From JAYGED01 sp046582565 (GTDB taxonomy: Bacteria > Pseudomonadota > Alphaproteobacteria > JAAXGF01): 6,716 nt of DNA. Positions within the stretch are counted from its first letter, which is position 1. Each line of letters opens with the position of its first letter. Location: assembly GCA_046582565.1 (NCBI GenBank), contig JAYGED010000187.1, positions 1-6,716 on the forward strand, read 5' to 3'. Shown in pieces: positions 1 through 6,083 of the stretch. The position numbers and the translations under genes were made by a program. The notes under the pieces are model-generated. The model saw only the letters and a list, made by a program, of their open reading frames with translations, was not told the DNA's origin and ran no database searches.

Positions 1-273
1 CTGATAGAAACCGCTGCCCAGCCAAACCGCTGCCGCCAGGGAAATAATGAGCGCCGCACCACGCACGCCGCCGAAGCCGCCGGGGAGGAAGCGCTTCATA
101 CGGTCCTGGCCCTTGCGCAAGAGGCCTTCGATGTCCGGTGGTTGTGGGCCGCCTCCGCCACCACGCCCCCAGGGGCCTTGGCCGCCACCGCCGCCGCCAC
201 CTTGCCATCCGTCACCGCCGTCACCGCCGCCGCTGCCGCCGCTGCCACCGCCGCCCTGATTACTCCATGGCAT
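1..273 (-). CDS. hflK: HflK, FtsH protease modulator, N-terminal part (runs off the left edge)
   Basis: HflK is an SPFH/band-7 inner-membrane protein that, with HflC, forms a large complex around the FtsH protease and moderates its degradation of membrane proteins. Only the first 91 codons are here. The protein opens MPWSNQGGGG, and residues 7-43 are almost all Gly with scattered Ser, Asp, Gln and Trp, as in alphaproteobacterial HflK. The family signature follows at residues 45-66 (QPPDIEGLLRKGQDRMKRFL), then one hydrophobic segment at about 72-89 (AALIISLAAAVWL) that should be the single membrane anchor. The band-7 domain lies outside the window. The ATG at 273-271 is preceded by GAAAGG (288-283) with a 9-nt spacer, which supports this start. 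hflC would be expected next, beyond the left edge. The gene is divergent from mrp. Identification rests on the N-terminal signature only, so a relative within the SPFH family is a small possibility. Confidence 0.9.
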   Translation of the reverse strand, partial: MPWSNQGGGGSGGSGGGDGGDGWQGGGGGGGQGPWGRGGGGGPQPPDIEGLLRKGQDRMKRFLPGGFGGVRGAALIISLAAAVWLGSGFYQ

Positions 274-355
274 ATGCTCAAACCTTTCAATTCGTAAATG
301 CGCGCAGGCTTGTAAAAAAACACCCCTGTTAGGGCTAGTCGCCTATCGCCTACGC

Positions 356-384
356 CTTATATGACAGTCATCCGCTTCATGCAA
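356..384 (-). promoter_or_regulatory. Candidate sigma-70-type promoter for hflK
   Basis: On the minus strand TTGCAT (384-379) and TATAAG (361-356) are separated by 17 nt. The -10 matches the consensus at five of six positions and the -35 at three. Transcription would begin near 349, giving a leader of about 75 nt before the hflK ATG. This is a pattern match by eye; no conservation or expression evidence is available. Confidence 0.35.
361..371. promoter_or_regulatory. Small perfect palindrome, possible operator
   Basis: ATGAC-A-GTCAT is an 11-bp palindrome with 5-bp arms around a single central base. It lies immediately upstream of, and touching, the candidate -10 element of hflK, inside the -35/-10 spacer. 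That is a common place for a repressor site. Five-bp arms arise by chance fairly often, and I cannot assign a regulator. Confidence 0.2.
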
Positions 385-406
385 CGCGCGGACATCAGCT
401 GCGCTA

Positions 407-435
407 TTGTCGATACCTGCTCAAACAGTTATGAA
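407..435 (+). promoter_or_regulatory. mrp: Candidate sigma-70-type promoter for mrp
   Basis: TTGTCG (407-412) and TATGAA (430-435) are spaced by exactly 17 nt, each with four of six consensus matches. Transcription would begin near 442, giving a leader of about 42 nt that includes the strong Shine-Dalgarno of mrp. The prediction is by eye and weak. Confidence 0.3.
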
Positions 436-469
436 AGCGGTCGGAATTTTCAAGACTTAGATTATTTTT

Positions 470-475
470 AGGAGG
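470..475 (+). promoter_or_regulatory. mrp: Strong ribosome binding site of mrp
   Basis: AGGAGG is a full anti-Shine-Dalgarno complement placed 8 nt before the ATG at 484. It follows an AT-rich stretch (TTATTTTT) likely to be unstructured. It fixes the mrp start and is far stronger than the sites of the other genes here. Confidence 0.85.
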
Positions 476-483
476 ATCCAGCG

Positions 484-1596
484 ATGGCGCGGATCACGGA
501 ACAACAGGTCCTCGACACCCTTGGCAAGATCGTCGATACGGATAGTGGTAAAAACGTCGTCGAAGCGGGGATGATTACCGGCCTCGCCGTCAAGGACGGT
601 AATGTCGGTTTCGCGGTCGAGGTCGACGCCGCTGACGGCGAGCGGAAGGAGCCTCTGCGCAAAGCCTGCGAAGAGGCGGTCGACGCGCTCCCCGGCGTCC
701 TTTCGGTAACCGCGGTGCTCACCGCTCATCAGGCGGAAATGCCCAAAGCCCGTGTCGCAACGCCCGCCCCGGCCGGCAACGAAAAGCCGCTGATTCCAGG
801 CATCAAAACCATCCTCGCCGTTGCTTCGGGCAAGGGCGGTGTCGGCAAATCCACCACCGCGGTCAATATCGCCCTGGGGATGGCCGCCGACGGCTTCAGT
901 ATCGGCTTGCTCGATTCCGACATTTACGGCCCCTCTATCCCGCGCATGATGGGCATCTCGGGCCGCCCGGTCTCGGCCGACGGCAAGACCCTGGAGCCCA
1001 TGTCGAATTACAACGTGCGCTGCATGTCCATGGGCTTCCTGGTCGAGGAAGACACGCCGATGATCTGGCGCGGCCCCATGGTGACGAGCGCCATCGATCA
1101 GATGCTGCGCGATGTCGATTGGGGCGAGCTCGACGTGCTGGTCATCGACCTGCCGCCGGGCACCGGCGACGCCCAGTTGACCCTCTCCCAGAAGGTCCCG
1201 CTGACCGGCGCGGTCATCGTCTCGACGCCCCAGGACATCGCCCTGATAGACGCCCGCAAGGGGCTCAACATGTTCCGCAAGGTCGACGTGCCGGTGTTGG
1301 GCATCATCGAGAACATGAGCTATTACGTCTGCCCCGAATGCGGCCATAGGGCGGAGATTTTCAGCCACGGCGGCGCCCGGCGCGAGGCCGAAAAGCTGGG
1401 CACGGAGTTCCTCGGCGAAATTCCGCTCGACATCGAAATCCGCGAGACTTCGGACGGCGGCCAGCCGATCGTCGTCAGCAAGCCCGACAGCCCGCAAGCC
1501 GTGGTCTATCGCGCCCTGGCGGCCCGCATCAAGGAGAAACTCGACGCCGAGCAACAGGACGCCAGCCGCGCCGCACCGAAGATCGTCATCCAGTAA
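484..1596 (+). CDS. mrp: Mrp/ApbC family iron-sulfur cluster carrier ATPase
   Basis: Mrp is a cytosolic P-loop ATPase of the MinD/NBP35 superfamily that binds a labile Fe-S cluster, usually a [4Fe-4S] bridged across a homodimer, and passes it to apo-enzymes. Residues 4-80 form an N-terminal MIP18/DUF59-type domain, followed by an Ala/Pro-rich linker (about 85-104). The ATPase domain starts near 105 with the deviant Walker A GKGGVGKS at 116-123. Switch and Walker B-like motifs are LLDSDIYGPS (142-151) and VLVIDLPPGTGDAQ (218-231). The CxxC pair that carries the cluster is C283 and C286 in YVCPECGH. At 370 residues it is of normal full length. The ATG is set by AGGAGG 8 nt upstream. The gene appears monocistronic, divergent from hflK and convergent with uvrD. 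Its stop codon lies inside a tandem duplication, so a second in-frame TAA follows after five codons. Client proteins cannot be deduced from sequence. Confidence 0.97.
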   Translation: MARITEQQVLDTLGKIVDTDSGKNVVEAGMITGLAVKDGNVGFAVEVDAADGERKEPLRKACEEAVDALPGVLSVTAVLTAHQAEMPKARVATPAPAGNEKPLIPGIKTILAVASGKGGVGKSTTAVNIALGMAADGFSIGLLDSDIYGPSIPRMMGISGRPVSADGKTLEPMSNYNVRCMSMGFLVEEDTPMIWRGPMVTSAIDQMLRDVDWGELDVLVIDLPPGTGDAQLTLSQKVPLTGAVIVSTPQDIALIDARKGLNMFRKVDVPVLGIIENMSYYVCPECGHRAEIFSHGGARREAEKLGTEFLGEIPLDIEIRETSDGGQPIVVSKPDSPQAVVYRALAARIKEKLDAEQQDASRAAPKIVIQ

Positions 1597-1625
1597 GCCC
1601 ACCTGTTCCAGTAAGCCCACCTGTT
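1590..1625 (+). repeat. 18-bp perfect tandem duplication over the mrp stop codon
   Basis: The unit CCAGTAAGCCCACCTGTT occurs at 1590-1607 and again, directly adjacent and without mismatch, at 1608-1625. The first copy contains the last bases of mrp and its TAA (1594-1596). Because 18 is a multiple of three, the second copy puts another TAA (1612-1614) in the same frame, so readthrough would add only five codons. The lack of any divergence suggests a recent slippage or insertion event. Confidence 0.9.
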
Positions 1626-1636
1626 AAGGGCTATCT

Positions 1637-1688
1637 ATTAAGGGGACACCTTACTTAATAGACCAACTAAGTAAGGTGTCCCCTTAAT
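1637..1688. repeat. 21-bp perfect inverted repeat, REP-like hairpin between convergent genes
   Basis: The left arm (1637-1657, core AAGGGGACACCTTACTTA) pairs perfectly over 21 bp with the right arm (1668-1688, core TAAGTAAGGTGTCCCCTT), leaving a 10-nt loop (1658-1667). It sits in an AT-rich patch of about 75 bp within GC-rich surroundings, between the ends of mrp and uvrD. A stem this long could stall transcription or protect 3' ends from both directions, but no run of T follows on either strand, so it is not a classical intrinsic terminator. The GGGGACACCTTACTTA core resembles palindromes I associate with REP elements mobilised by RAYT/Y1 transposases. That resemblance is from memory and unverified. 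No transposase gene is present in the window. Confidence 0.85.
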
Positions 1689-1714
1689 TAAATAAGGGAA
1701 ATTCCGGCCGGCCT

Positions 1715-3964
1715 TCAGGCGGCTACGACGAAGCTGTCGATGACCTTTTTGACGCCGGCTTTTTCGAAGGCGACTTCGAGTTTGTTGCCGTCGATTGAGG
1801 TGATGCGTCCGTAGCCGAATTTCTGATGGAAGATGCGGGCGCCGATGGGGAAGCTACCGCCGCCAGTACTGGAATCGGGAACGCTCATCTGTTCGCTGGC
1901 CTCGGGCTCGGCTCGGCGGCGGCGCGCCTGCCAGGGCACGGCATGCTCGCTGAGGCCGCTTTGCAGGCCGGGTGCGGCGCGGCGGATGATATGATCCCCC
2001 GGTAATTCATCGATGAAGCGCGACGGCAAGCTGGACTGCCATTGGTTATAGATGCGCCGGTTGGCGGCGAACAACACCCCGGCCCGCTTGCGCGCCCGGG
2101 TCAATCCTACATAGGCGAGGCGGCGTTCCTCCTCGAGCCCTTCTTCGCCATTTTCCATCAGCGCCCGCTCATGCGGAAACAGGCCCTCCTCCCAGCCGGG
2201 CAGGAAGACATTGTCGAACTCGAGGCCCTTGGCGCTGTGCAGAGTCATGATATTGACCAAGTCGCTGTCGTCGCCGCTGTCCATATCCATCACCAGACTG
2301 ACATGCTCGAGGAAGTCCTCGAGGTTTTCGAAATCTCCGAGGGCGCGTTCCAGTTCCCTGAGGTTTTCCACCCGGCCCGGCGCGCTCACCGATTTATCTT
2401 TGCGCCACATTTCGCTATAGCCCGAGTCATCGAGCATAACGCCGACCACGTCGCCGTGAGCGACGGTTTTGAGCAGGCCGCGCCAGCGCTCAAAGCCGTC
2501 GGTAAGCGCCTTGAGTGCAGCGCGCGGCTTGGGCCGCAGCTCATCGGTCTCAACGATAACGGCGGCGGCCCGAGCGAGAGACATGCCCTGGTCGCGGGCG
2601 AGCTTGTAGACCGGGCGCAGGCTGGCGTCGCCGAGGCCCCGCTTGGGCAGATTGACTATGCGCTCAAAAGCGAGATCGTTGTCGGGCTGGACGGTGACGC
2701 GCATATAGGCGATGGCGTCACGAATTTCCAGGCGCTCGTAGAATCGCAGGCCGCCGACCACTTTGTAGGGCAGGCAGATGGTGATGAAGCGTTCTTCGAA
2801 GGCGCGGGTCTGGAAGCCGGCGCGCACCAGCACCGCGCTTTCGGCAAGCCGCTCGCCGTCCCGGCGCAGGGCCTCAATCTGATCGCTCACCAGGCGGGCT
2901 TCCTCGTCACCGTCCCAGACACCCTGAATCGCCACCTTCTCGCCGGCGTTTTCCGCATCGGTCCATAGGGTCTTGCCGAGGCGGCCGGCGTTGTTGGCGA
3001 TTAACCCCGAGGCGGCGCCCAGAATATGGGCGGTCGAGCGGTAGTTCCGTTCCAGGCGGATGATTTTAGCGCCGGGGAAGTCCTTCTCGAAGCGCAGGAT
3101 GTTGGCCACCTCAGCGCCGCGCCAGCTATAGATCGACTGGTCTTCGTCGCCAACACAGCACAGGTTCCTGTGCGATTGGGCGAGCAGCCGCAGCCAGAGA
3201 TATTGCGCCACATTGGTGTCCTGATATTCGTCGACCAGAATATAGCGAAACTGTTTCTGCCAGCGCTCCAGCACATCCGGATTGTTGGTGAATATTGTCA
3301 GCCCATGGAGCAGAAGATCACCGAAATCGGCAGCGTTCAAGGCCAGGAGCCGTTCCTGATAGGCCCGGTAAAGCTCCACACCGCGGCCGTCGGCGAAGGC
3401 GGCGGCGTCGCTGTCCGCGCCCGCCGTCGCGGCCTGATCCGGAGTCATCCCGCGGTCTTTCCAGCGTTCGATGCCAAACAGCAGACCGCGCGCCGGCCAG
3501 CGTTTTTCATCGATATCACGGCCCGATAATATCTGCTTCAGCAGGCGGATCTGATCGTCGGAATCGATGATCGAATAATTCGATTTGAGGCCGACAAGCT
3601 CCGCATGGCGGCGCAGAATCCGCGCGGCGATGGCATGGAAGGTGCCGAACCAGAGATCGTCCACATTGCGGTTGATCAGGCCGGCCACCCGGTCCTTCAT
3701 CTGGCGCGCCGCCTTGTTGGTGAAGGTGACGGCGAGAAGCTGGTTGGGCCAGGCCAGGGCGGTGAGCAGAATATGAGCGAGCCGGGTGGTCAGCACACGG
3801 GTCTTGCCGGTGCCGGCTCCGGCGAGCACCAGCAACGGCCCCTCGGTGGCGGCGACCGCCTCGGCCTGGGTCTCGTTGAGCGCCGCGAGATAGTCGTTGG
3901 CGGGCGGACGCGACTCAGCGTGGGGAGCCGCGGCGGCGCTATCAAGATCGAACGGATCAGTCAT
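1715..3964 (-). CDS. uvrD: UvrD/PcrA-type ATP-dependent 3'-5' DNA helicase
   Basis: This is a superfamily 1A helicase that unwinds DNA 3' to 5' in nucleotide excision repair and mismatch repair and displaces proteins from DNA. All SF1A motifs are intact in the 749 residues: Q motif LNETQAEAV (29-37), Walker A AGAGTGKT (48-55), motif Ia VTFTNKAARQM (79-89), motif II VDEYQDTN (244-251), motif III GDEDQSIYSWRGA (272-284), motif IV LERNYRS (304-310), motif V TLHSAKGLEFDNV (574-586) and motif VI AYVGLTRARKR (617-627). A basic, disordered linker (about 665-705) leads to a Tudor-like C-terminal module (GARIFHQKFGYGRI, 708-721, to the end), which in UvrD/PcrA contacts RNA polymerase. The first 25 residues are a poorly conserved extension. 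The ATG overlaps the upstream CLC gene by 8 nt (ATGACTGA) and has no clear Shine-Dalgarno, so translational coupling is likely. UvrD is preferred over Rep because of the C-terminal domain; the uvrD/pcrA name is a convention. Confidence 0.96.
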   Translation of the reverse strand: MTDPFDLDSAAAAPHAESRPPANDYLAALNETQAEAVAATEGPLLVLAGAGTGKTRVLTTRLAHILLTALAWPNQLLAVTFTNKAARQMKDRVAGLINRNVDDLWFGTFHAIAARILRRHAELVGLKSNYSIIDSDDQIRLLKQILSGRDIDEKRWPARGLLFGIERWKDRGMTPDQAATAGADSDAAAFADGRGVELYRAYQERLLALNAADFGDLLLHGLTIFTNNPDVLERWQKQFRYILVDEYQDTNVAQYLWLRLLAQSHRNLCCVGDEDQSIYSWRGAEVANILRFEKDFPGAKIIRLERNYRSTAHILGAASGLIANNAGRLGKTLWTDAENAGEKVAIQGVWDGDEEARLVSDQIEALRRDGERLAESAVLVRAGFQTRAFEERFITICLPYKVVGGLRFYERLEIRDAIAYMRVTVQPDNDLAFERIVNLPKRGLGDASLRPVYKLARDQGMSLARAAAVIVETDELRPKPRAALKALTDGFERWRGLLKTVAHGDVVGVMLDDSGYSEMWRKDKSVSAPGRVENLRELERALGDFENLEDFLEHVSLVMDMDSGDDSDLVNIMTLHSAKGLEFDNVFLPGWEEGLFPHERALMENGEEGLEEERRLAYVGLTRARKRAGVLFAANRRIYNQWQSSLPSRFIDELPGDHIIRRAAPGLQSGLSEHAVPWQARRRRAEPEASEQMSVPDSSTGGGSFPIGARIFHQKFGYGRITSIDGNKLEVAFEKAGVKKVIDSFVVAA

Positions 3965-5555
3965 TGTTTTCGGCCGATGCGCGGTTATGGACGGCGAGAA
4001 TATCGGCGCGGCTCACCATGCCGACAACGCGGCGAGGGTCGCCATGATCGATGACGGCGATATGCTCGACGCCGTGGCGGTCCATTTCCATCAGGATGCT
4101 TTCAACATTGTCGTCAATACCGACCACCAGCGCCTCCGGCAACGCCTCGGTGCCGGTCTCCATGATTCCGTCGTCGCCATGACGCTCGCGAAGCCGTACC
4201 GCGTCGATCATGGTTTCCCGCGCGGTGATCGAACTTAACAGGTCATGCAGGCGATCGCGATTGAGGTTAACGCCGCGGCGCTCAAGCTGCCAATGAAAGA
4301 AGGATTTTCCGGGGATTTTCTGAATCACCACGGTAGCAACAGCGGCGGCGATCATCACGGCGATGGTGACGCCGTAATCGCCGGTGATCTCGAAGACGAT
4401 GAGGATGGTCGATATGGGCGCGCCGAGCACCGCCGCCGCCACGGCGCCCATGCCGATGATGGAATAGGCGCTGGGCGAGGAGGCGTAATCGGGGAACACG
4501 GAGCCGGCAATGATACCGAAGGCGCCGCCGACCATGGCGCCGATGAACAACGACGGGCTGAACACCCCGCCGGCAAAACCGCAGCCAATCGAAATGGCGG
4601 TCGCCGCCATCTTGGCGATGACCAGACCGATCAGCAGCCACAGGGAGAGCGAGGTGGTCAGGGCAAGATTGGTGGCTTCATAGCCGACCCCCAGCACCTG
4701 AGGGAAAACCAGGGCGATGACGCCAATTGCGAAACCGCCGATCATGGGCCGCGTCCAGGCCGGCGCGGGGATGCGCTTGACCAGGTCATCGGTCATCATG
4801 GTGCTCCACATGAAGACACCGGCGACGGCGGCCGAGACCAGCCCGAGCAGGATGAAGGCGGGAAATTCGAGAAACGAGACGATGCCGAAATCCGGCACGA
4901 TGAAGGCCGGAAAGTCGCCGAGATGAATGCGGGCGATGATGGTGCCGGGCACCGAGGCGATGACCACCGGCGCAAAGGCGGCCAGGGCGTAGGAGCCGAC
5001 CACCACTTCGAGGGCGAAGAACACGCCGGCAATAGGCGCGTTGAACGATGCCGCCACCGCCGAGGCAACGCCGCAGCCAAGCAGGGTCAGCGCTGTCGAG
5101 CGGCCCAGGGACAGCACCTTGGAGAGGCGTCCGGCGAGGGTCGCGCCGAGCAGCACTACCGGCCCCTCGCGCCCCGTGGAGGCGCCGACGCCGATCGAGA
5201 CGGCGGCGACCGCGGCAGCGCCCAGGCCCGCTCTGAACGGCATCCGCCCATGGTACAGAGCACCGGCCTCGATAACGTCGGCAACCCCGCGATTGCGCCG
5301 CTCAGGCAAGATGAAATAGACGATCAGCCCGACCACCAGCCCGCCCAGGGTAGGCGCCAGCAGGATATGCCACCAGGCCAGGCCGCTGGCGATGGTGAAC
5401 AGCTTTTCGGAACCCGAGCCATAGGCGAATTGCTGCACCAGAGCGATGAATTGGCGGAAGACGATGGAGCCGTAGGCCGCCGCGACGCCAAGCACCACGG
5501 CCAATACAGACAGCAAAACCGGCTCGCTGCGAACCAGCTTGGCGAAGTGGTTCAA
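3957..5555 (-). CDS. CLC-family chloride channel/antiporter with C-terminal CBS-like domain
   Basis: This inner-membrane protein is of the CLC fold, which moves Cl- or related anions as a channel or an anion/H+ exchanger. About 420 hydrophobic residues hold the hallmarks: GASTGREGPVV (124-134) with the gating glutamate E130, FNAPIAGVFFALEV (171-184), GGVFSPSLFIGA (329-340) and GAPISTILIVFEITGDY (378-394). Compared with E. coli ClcA, the GSGIP motif is replaced by NRGVA (88-92), so the central Ser is Arg; internal Glu203 aligns with V184; central Tyr445 aligns with F420. A cytosolic tail (about 435-532) has one clear CBS-like unit (about 476-522, HIAVIDHGDPRRVVGMVSRADIL) and at most a degenerate first half, shorter than the usual CBS pair. 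The start is TTG at 5555-5553. It overlaps the thioesterase stop as TTGA, no in-frame ATG or GTG lies close by, and the Shine-Dalgarno is weak, so the start is probable rather than certain. Transported ion and mechanism are unknown. Confidence 0.92.
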   Translation of the reverse strand: MNHFAKLVRSEPVLLSVLAVVLGVAAAYGSIVFRQFIALVQQFAYGSGSEKLFTIASGLAWWHILLAPTLGGLVVGLIVYFILPERRNRGVADVIEAGALYHGRMPFRAGLGAAAVAAVSIGVGASTGREGPVVLLGATLAGRLSKVLSLGRSTALTLLGCGVASAVAASFNAPIAGVFFALEVVVGSYALAAFAPVVIASVPGTIIARIHLGDFPAFIVPDFGIVSFLEFPAFILLGLVSAAVAGVFMWSTMMTDDLVKRIPAPAWTRPMIGGFAIGVIALVFPQVLGVGYEATNLALTTSLSLWLLIGLVIAKMAATAISIGCGFAGGVFSPSLFIGAMVGGAFGIIAGSVFPDYASSPSAYSIIGMGAVAAAVLGAPISTILIVFEITGDYGVTIAVMIAAAVATVVIQKIPGKSFFHWQLERRGVNLNRDRLHDLLSSITARETMIDAVRLRERHGDDGIMETGTEALPEALVVGIDDNVESILMEMDRHGVEHIAVIDHGDPRRVVGMVSRADILAVHNRASAENND

Positions 5556-6043
5556 CGAGGCCGCCCGGCCGTCAACGACATCACCCGGCCGACACCGGGC
5601 GGTGTGGGCAGAGCGGCATGGGCATCGCGGATCTCGCCGAGTCGTTCGGCGATCGTGTCGGGAAAGGCAGCCGAGCGCCGGGTCTCCAGGTCAATATGGA
5701 TACTCAACCACTCGCTGGTGGCGGCAAGCTGCCCATCGTCGCCGTGATACATCTGATGGAAATAATGCATCTTCTTGGCATCAAATCCGAGAAGCTGGGT
5801 GGTGACGCGGATGGGGTCGCCACGGCGCAGTTCCCGGCTATAGGTGACATGGCATTCCAAAGCGAACATCGAGTTTCTGTGGGTTTCGATATAATCTTCG
5901 GCGACGCCGACAAAGCGATAAAGTCCATCGGTCGCCTCGTCGAAAGCGAGGACGTAATAGGCCACGTTCATATGATCGTTCCAGTCGAGCCATTCCGGCT
6001 TGACCGCAGTCTCATAGAGAGCGAGTGGAGTATCGACGGACAT
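5552..6043 (-). CDS. Hotdog-fold acyl-CoA thioesterase (4HBT family)
   Basis: Taken from the ATG at 6043 this is a 163-residue single-domain cytosolic protein of the 4HBT/FadM-like hotdog family, whose members hydrolyse acyl-CoA thioesters. The family active-site loop is PEWLDWNDHMNVAYY (16-30), in which D20, H24 and N26 match the D-x-x-x-H-x-N pattern with the presumed catalytic Asp. Typical later strands are MFALECHVTYSRELRRGDPI (59-78), QLLGFDAKKMHYFHQMYH (83-100) and ATSEWLSIHIDL (108-119). The sequence is reminiscent of thioesterases annotated near carnitine/betainyl-CoA metabolism, but I cannot assign a substrate. An in-frame ATG at 6085 would add 14 residues (MVIFSITHPS...). I prefer 6043 because family homology begins a few residues later and the extension would run across the divergent promoter gap. 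The gene ends in TTGA, overlapping the start of the CLC gene by 4 nt, so it is probably first in a three-gene transcript ending with uvrD. Confidence 0.88.
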   Translation of the reverse strand: MSVDTPLALYETAVKPEWLDWNDHMNVAYYVLAFDEATDGLYRFVGVAEDYIETHRNSMFALECHVTYSRELRRGDPIRVTTQLLGFDAKKMHYFHQMYHGDDGQLAATSEWLSIHIDLETRRSAAFPDTIAERLGEIRDAHAALPTPPGVGRVMSLTAGRPR

Positions 6044-6054
6044 GGCCCTATAAT
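6026..6054 (+). promoter_or_regulatory. Candidate promoter of the FAD-linked dehydrogenase gene
   Basis: A perfect -10 hexamer TATAAT lies at 6049-6054, with TGGAGT (6026-6031) 17 nt upstream as a poor -35. Initiation near 6061 would give a leader of about 22 nt to the ATG at 6084, just long enough to contain GGAGA (6071-6075). The -35 match is weak and would lie inside the thioesterase coding sequence on the other strand. Confidence 0.4.
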
Positions 6055-6078
6055 AGCTTGGATGAGTGATGGAGAAAA
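6050..6078 (-). promoter_or_regulatory. Candidate promoter of the thioesterase-CLC-uvrD transcript
   Basis: Read on the minus strand, the same AT box gives TATTAT (6055-6050), with TTTTCT (6078-6073) 17 nt upstream as a weak -35. Initiation about 7 nt downstream would fall at or next to the A of the thioesterase ATG (6043), so the transcript might be leaderless. This fits the absence of a good Shine-Dalgarno there. Confidence is low because the -35 has only three consensus matches. Confidence 0.25.
6071..6074 (+). promoter_or_regulatory. Shine-Dalgarno deciding the dehydrogenase start
   Basis: After an in-frame TGA (6063-6065) there are four in-frame candidate starts: GTG 6066, ATG 6069, ATG 6078 and ATG 6084. 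GGAG at 6071-6074 is 9 nt from ATG 6084, but only 3 nt from ATG 6078 and inside the coding frame of the earlier ones. The best choice is therefore 6084. Confidence 0.55.
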
Positions 6079-6083
6079 TGACC

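Noticed and set aside
142..258. CCG/CCA triplet-rich stretch, possible microsatellite or proline-rich protein
   Set aside because: It is the complement of the glycine-rich N-terminus of hflK, a normal feature of that protein; the plus-strand proline-rich frame is its shadow.
265..276. Adjacent CCATGG and CATATG sites at the hflK start, and GGATCC at 474-479, suggesting vector sequence
   Set aside because: All lie in natural contexts (start codon and Shine-Dalgarno with flanks) and the surrounding genes are continuous, so chance is sufficient.
314..334. CCCT-gtt-AGGG hairpin followed on the minus strand by seven T, as a terminator or attenuator in the hflK leader
   Set aside because: The stem is only 4 bp with a 3-nt loop and a gap before the T run, too weak to call a terminator.
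457..1620. 387-codon open frame antisense to mrp
   Set aside because: It is a shadow of a GC-rich gene with strong third-position bias. mrp has complete family motifs and a strong ribosome site, while the antisense product resembles nothing and is rich in Asp, Arg and His as such shadows are.
2042..2968. 308-codon open frame antisense to uvrD
   Set aside because: It lies wholly within uvrD opposite intact helicase motifs, with no ribosome site or recognisable domain.
4245..5747. 500-codon open frame antisense to the CLC gene
   Set aside because: Its low-complexity Gly/Asp/His/Arg composition is what reversed membrane-protein codons give. It has no domain and runs across two convincing minus-strand genes.
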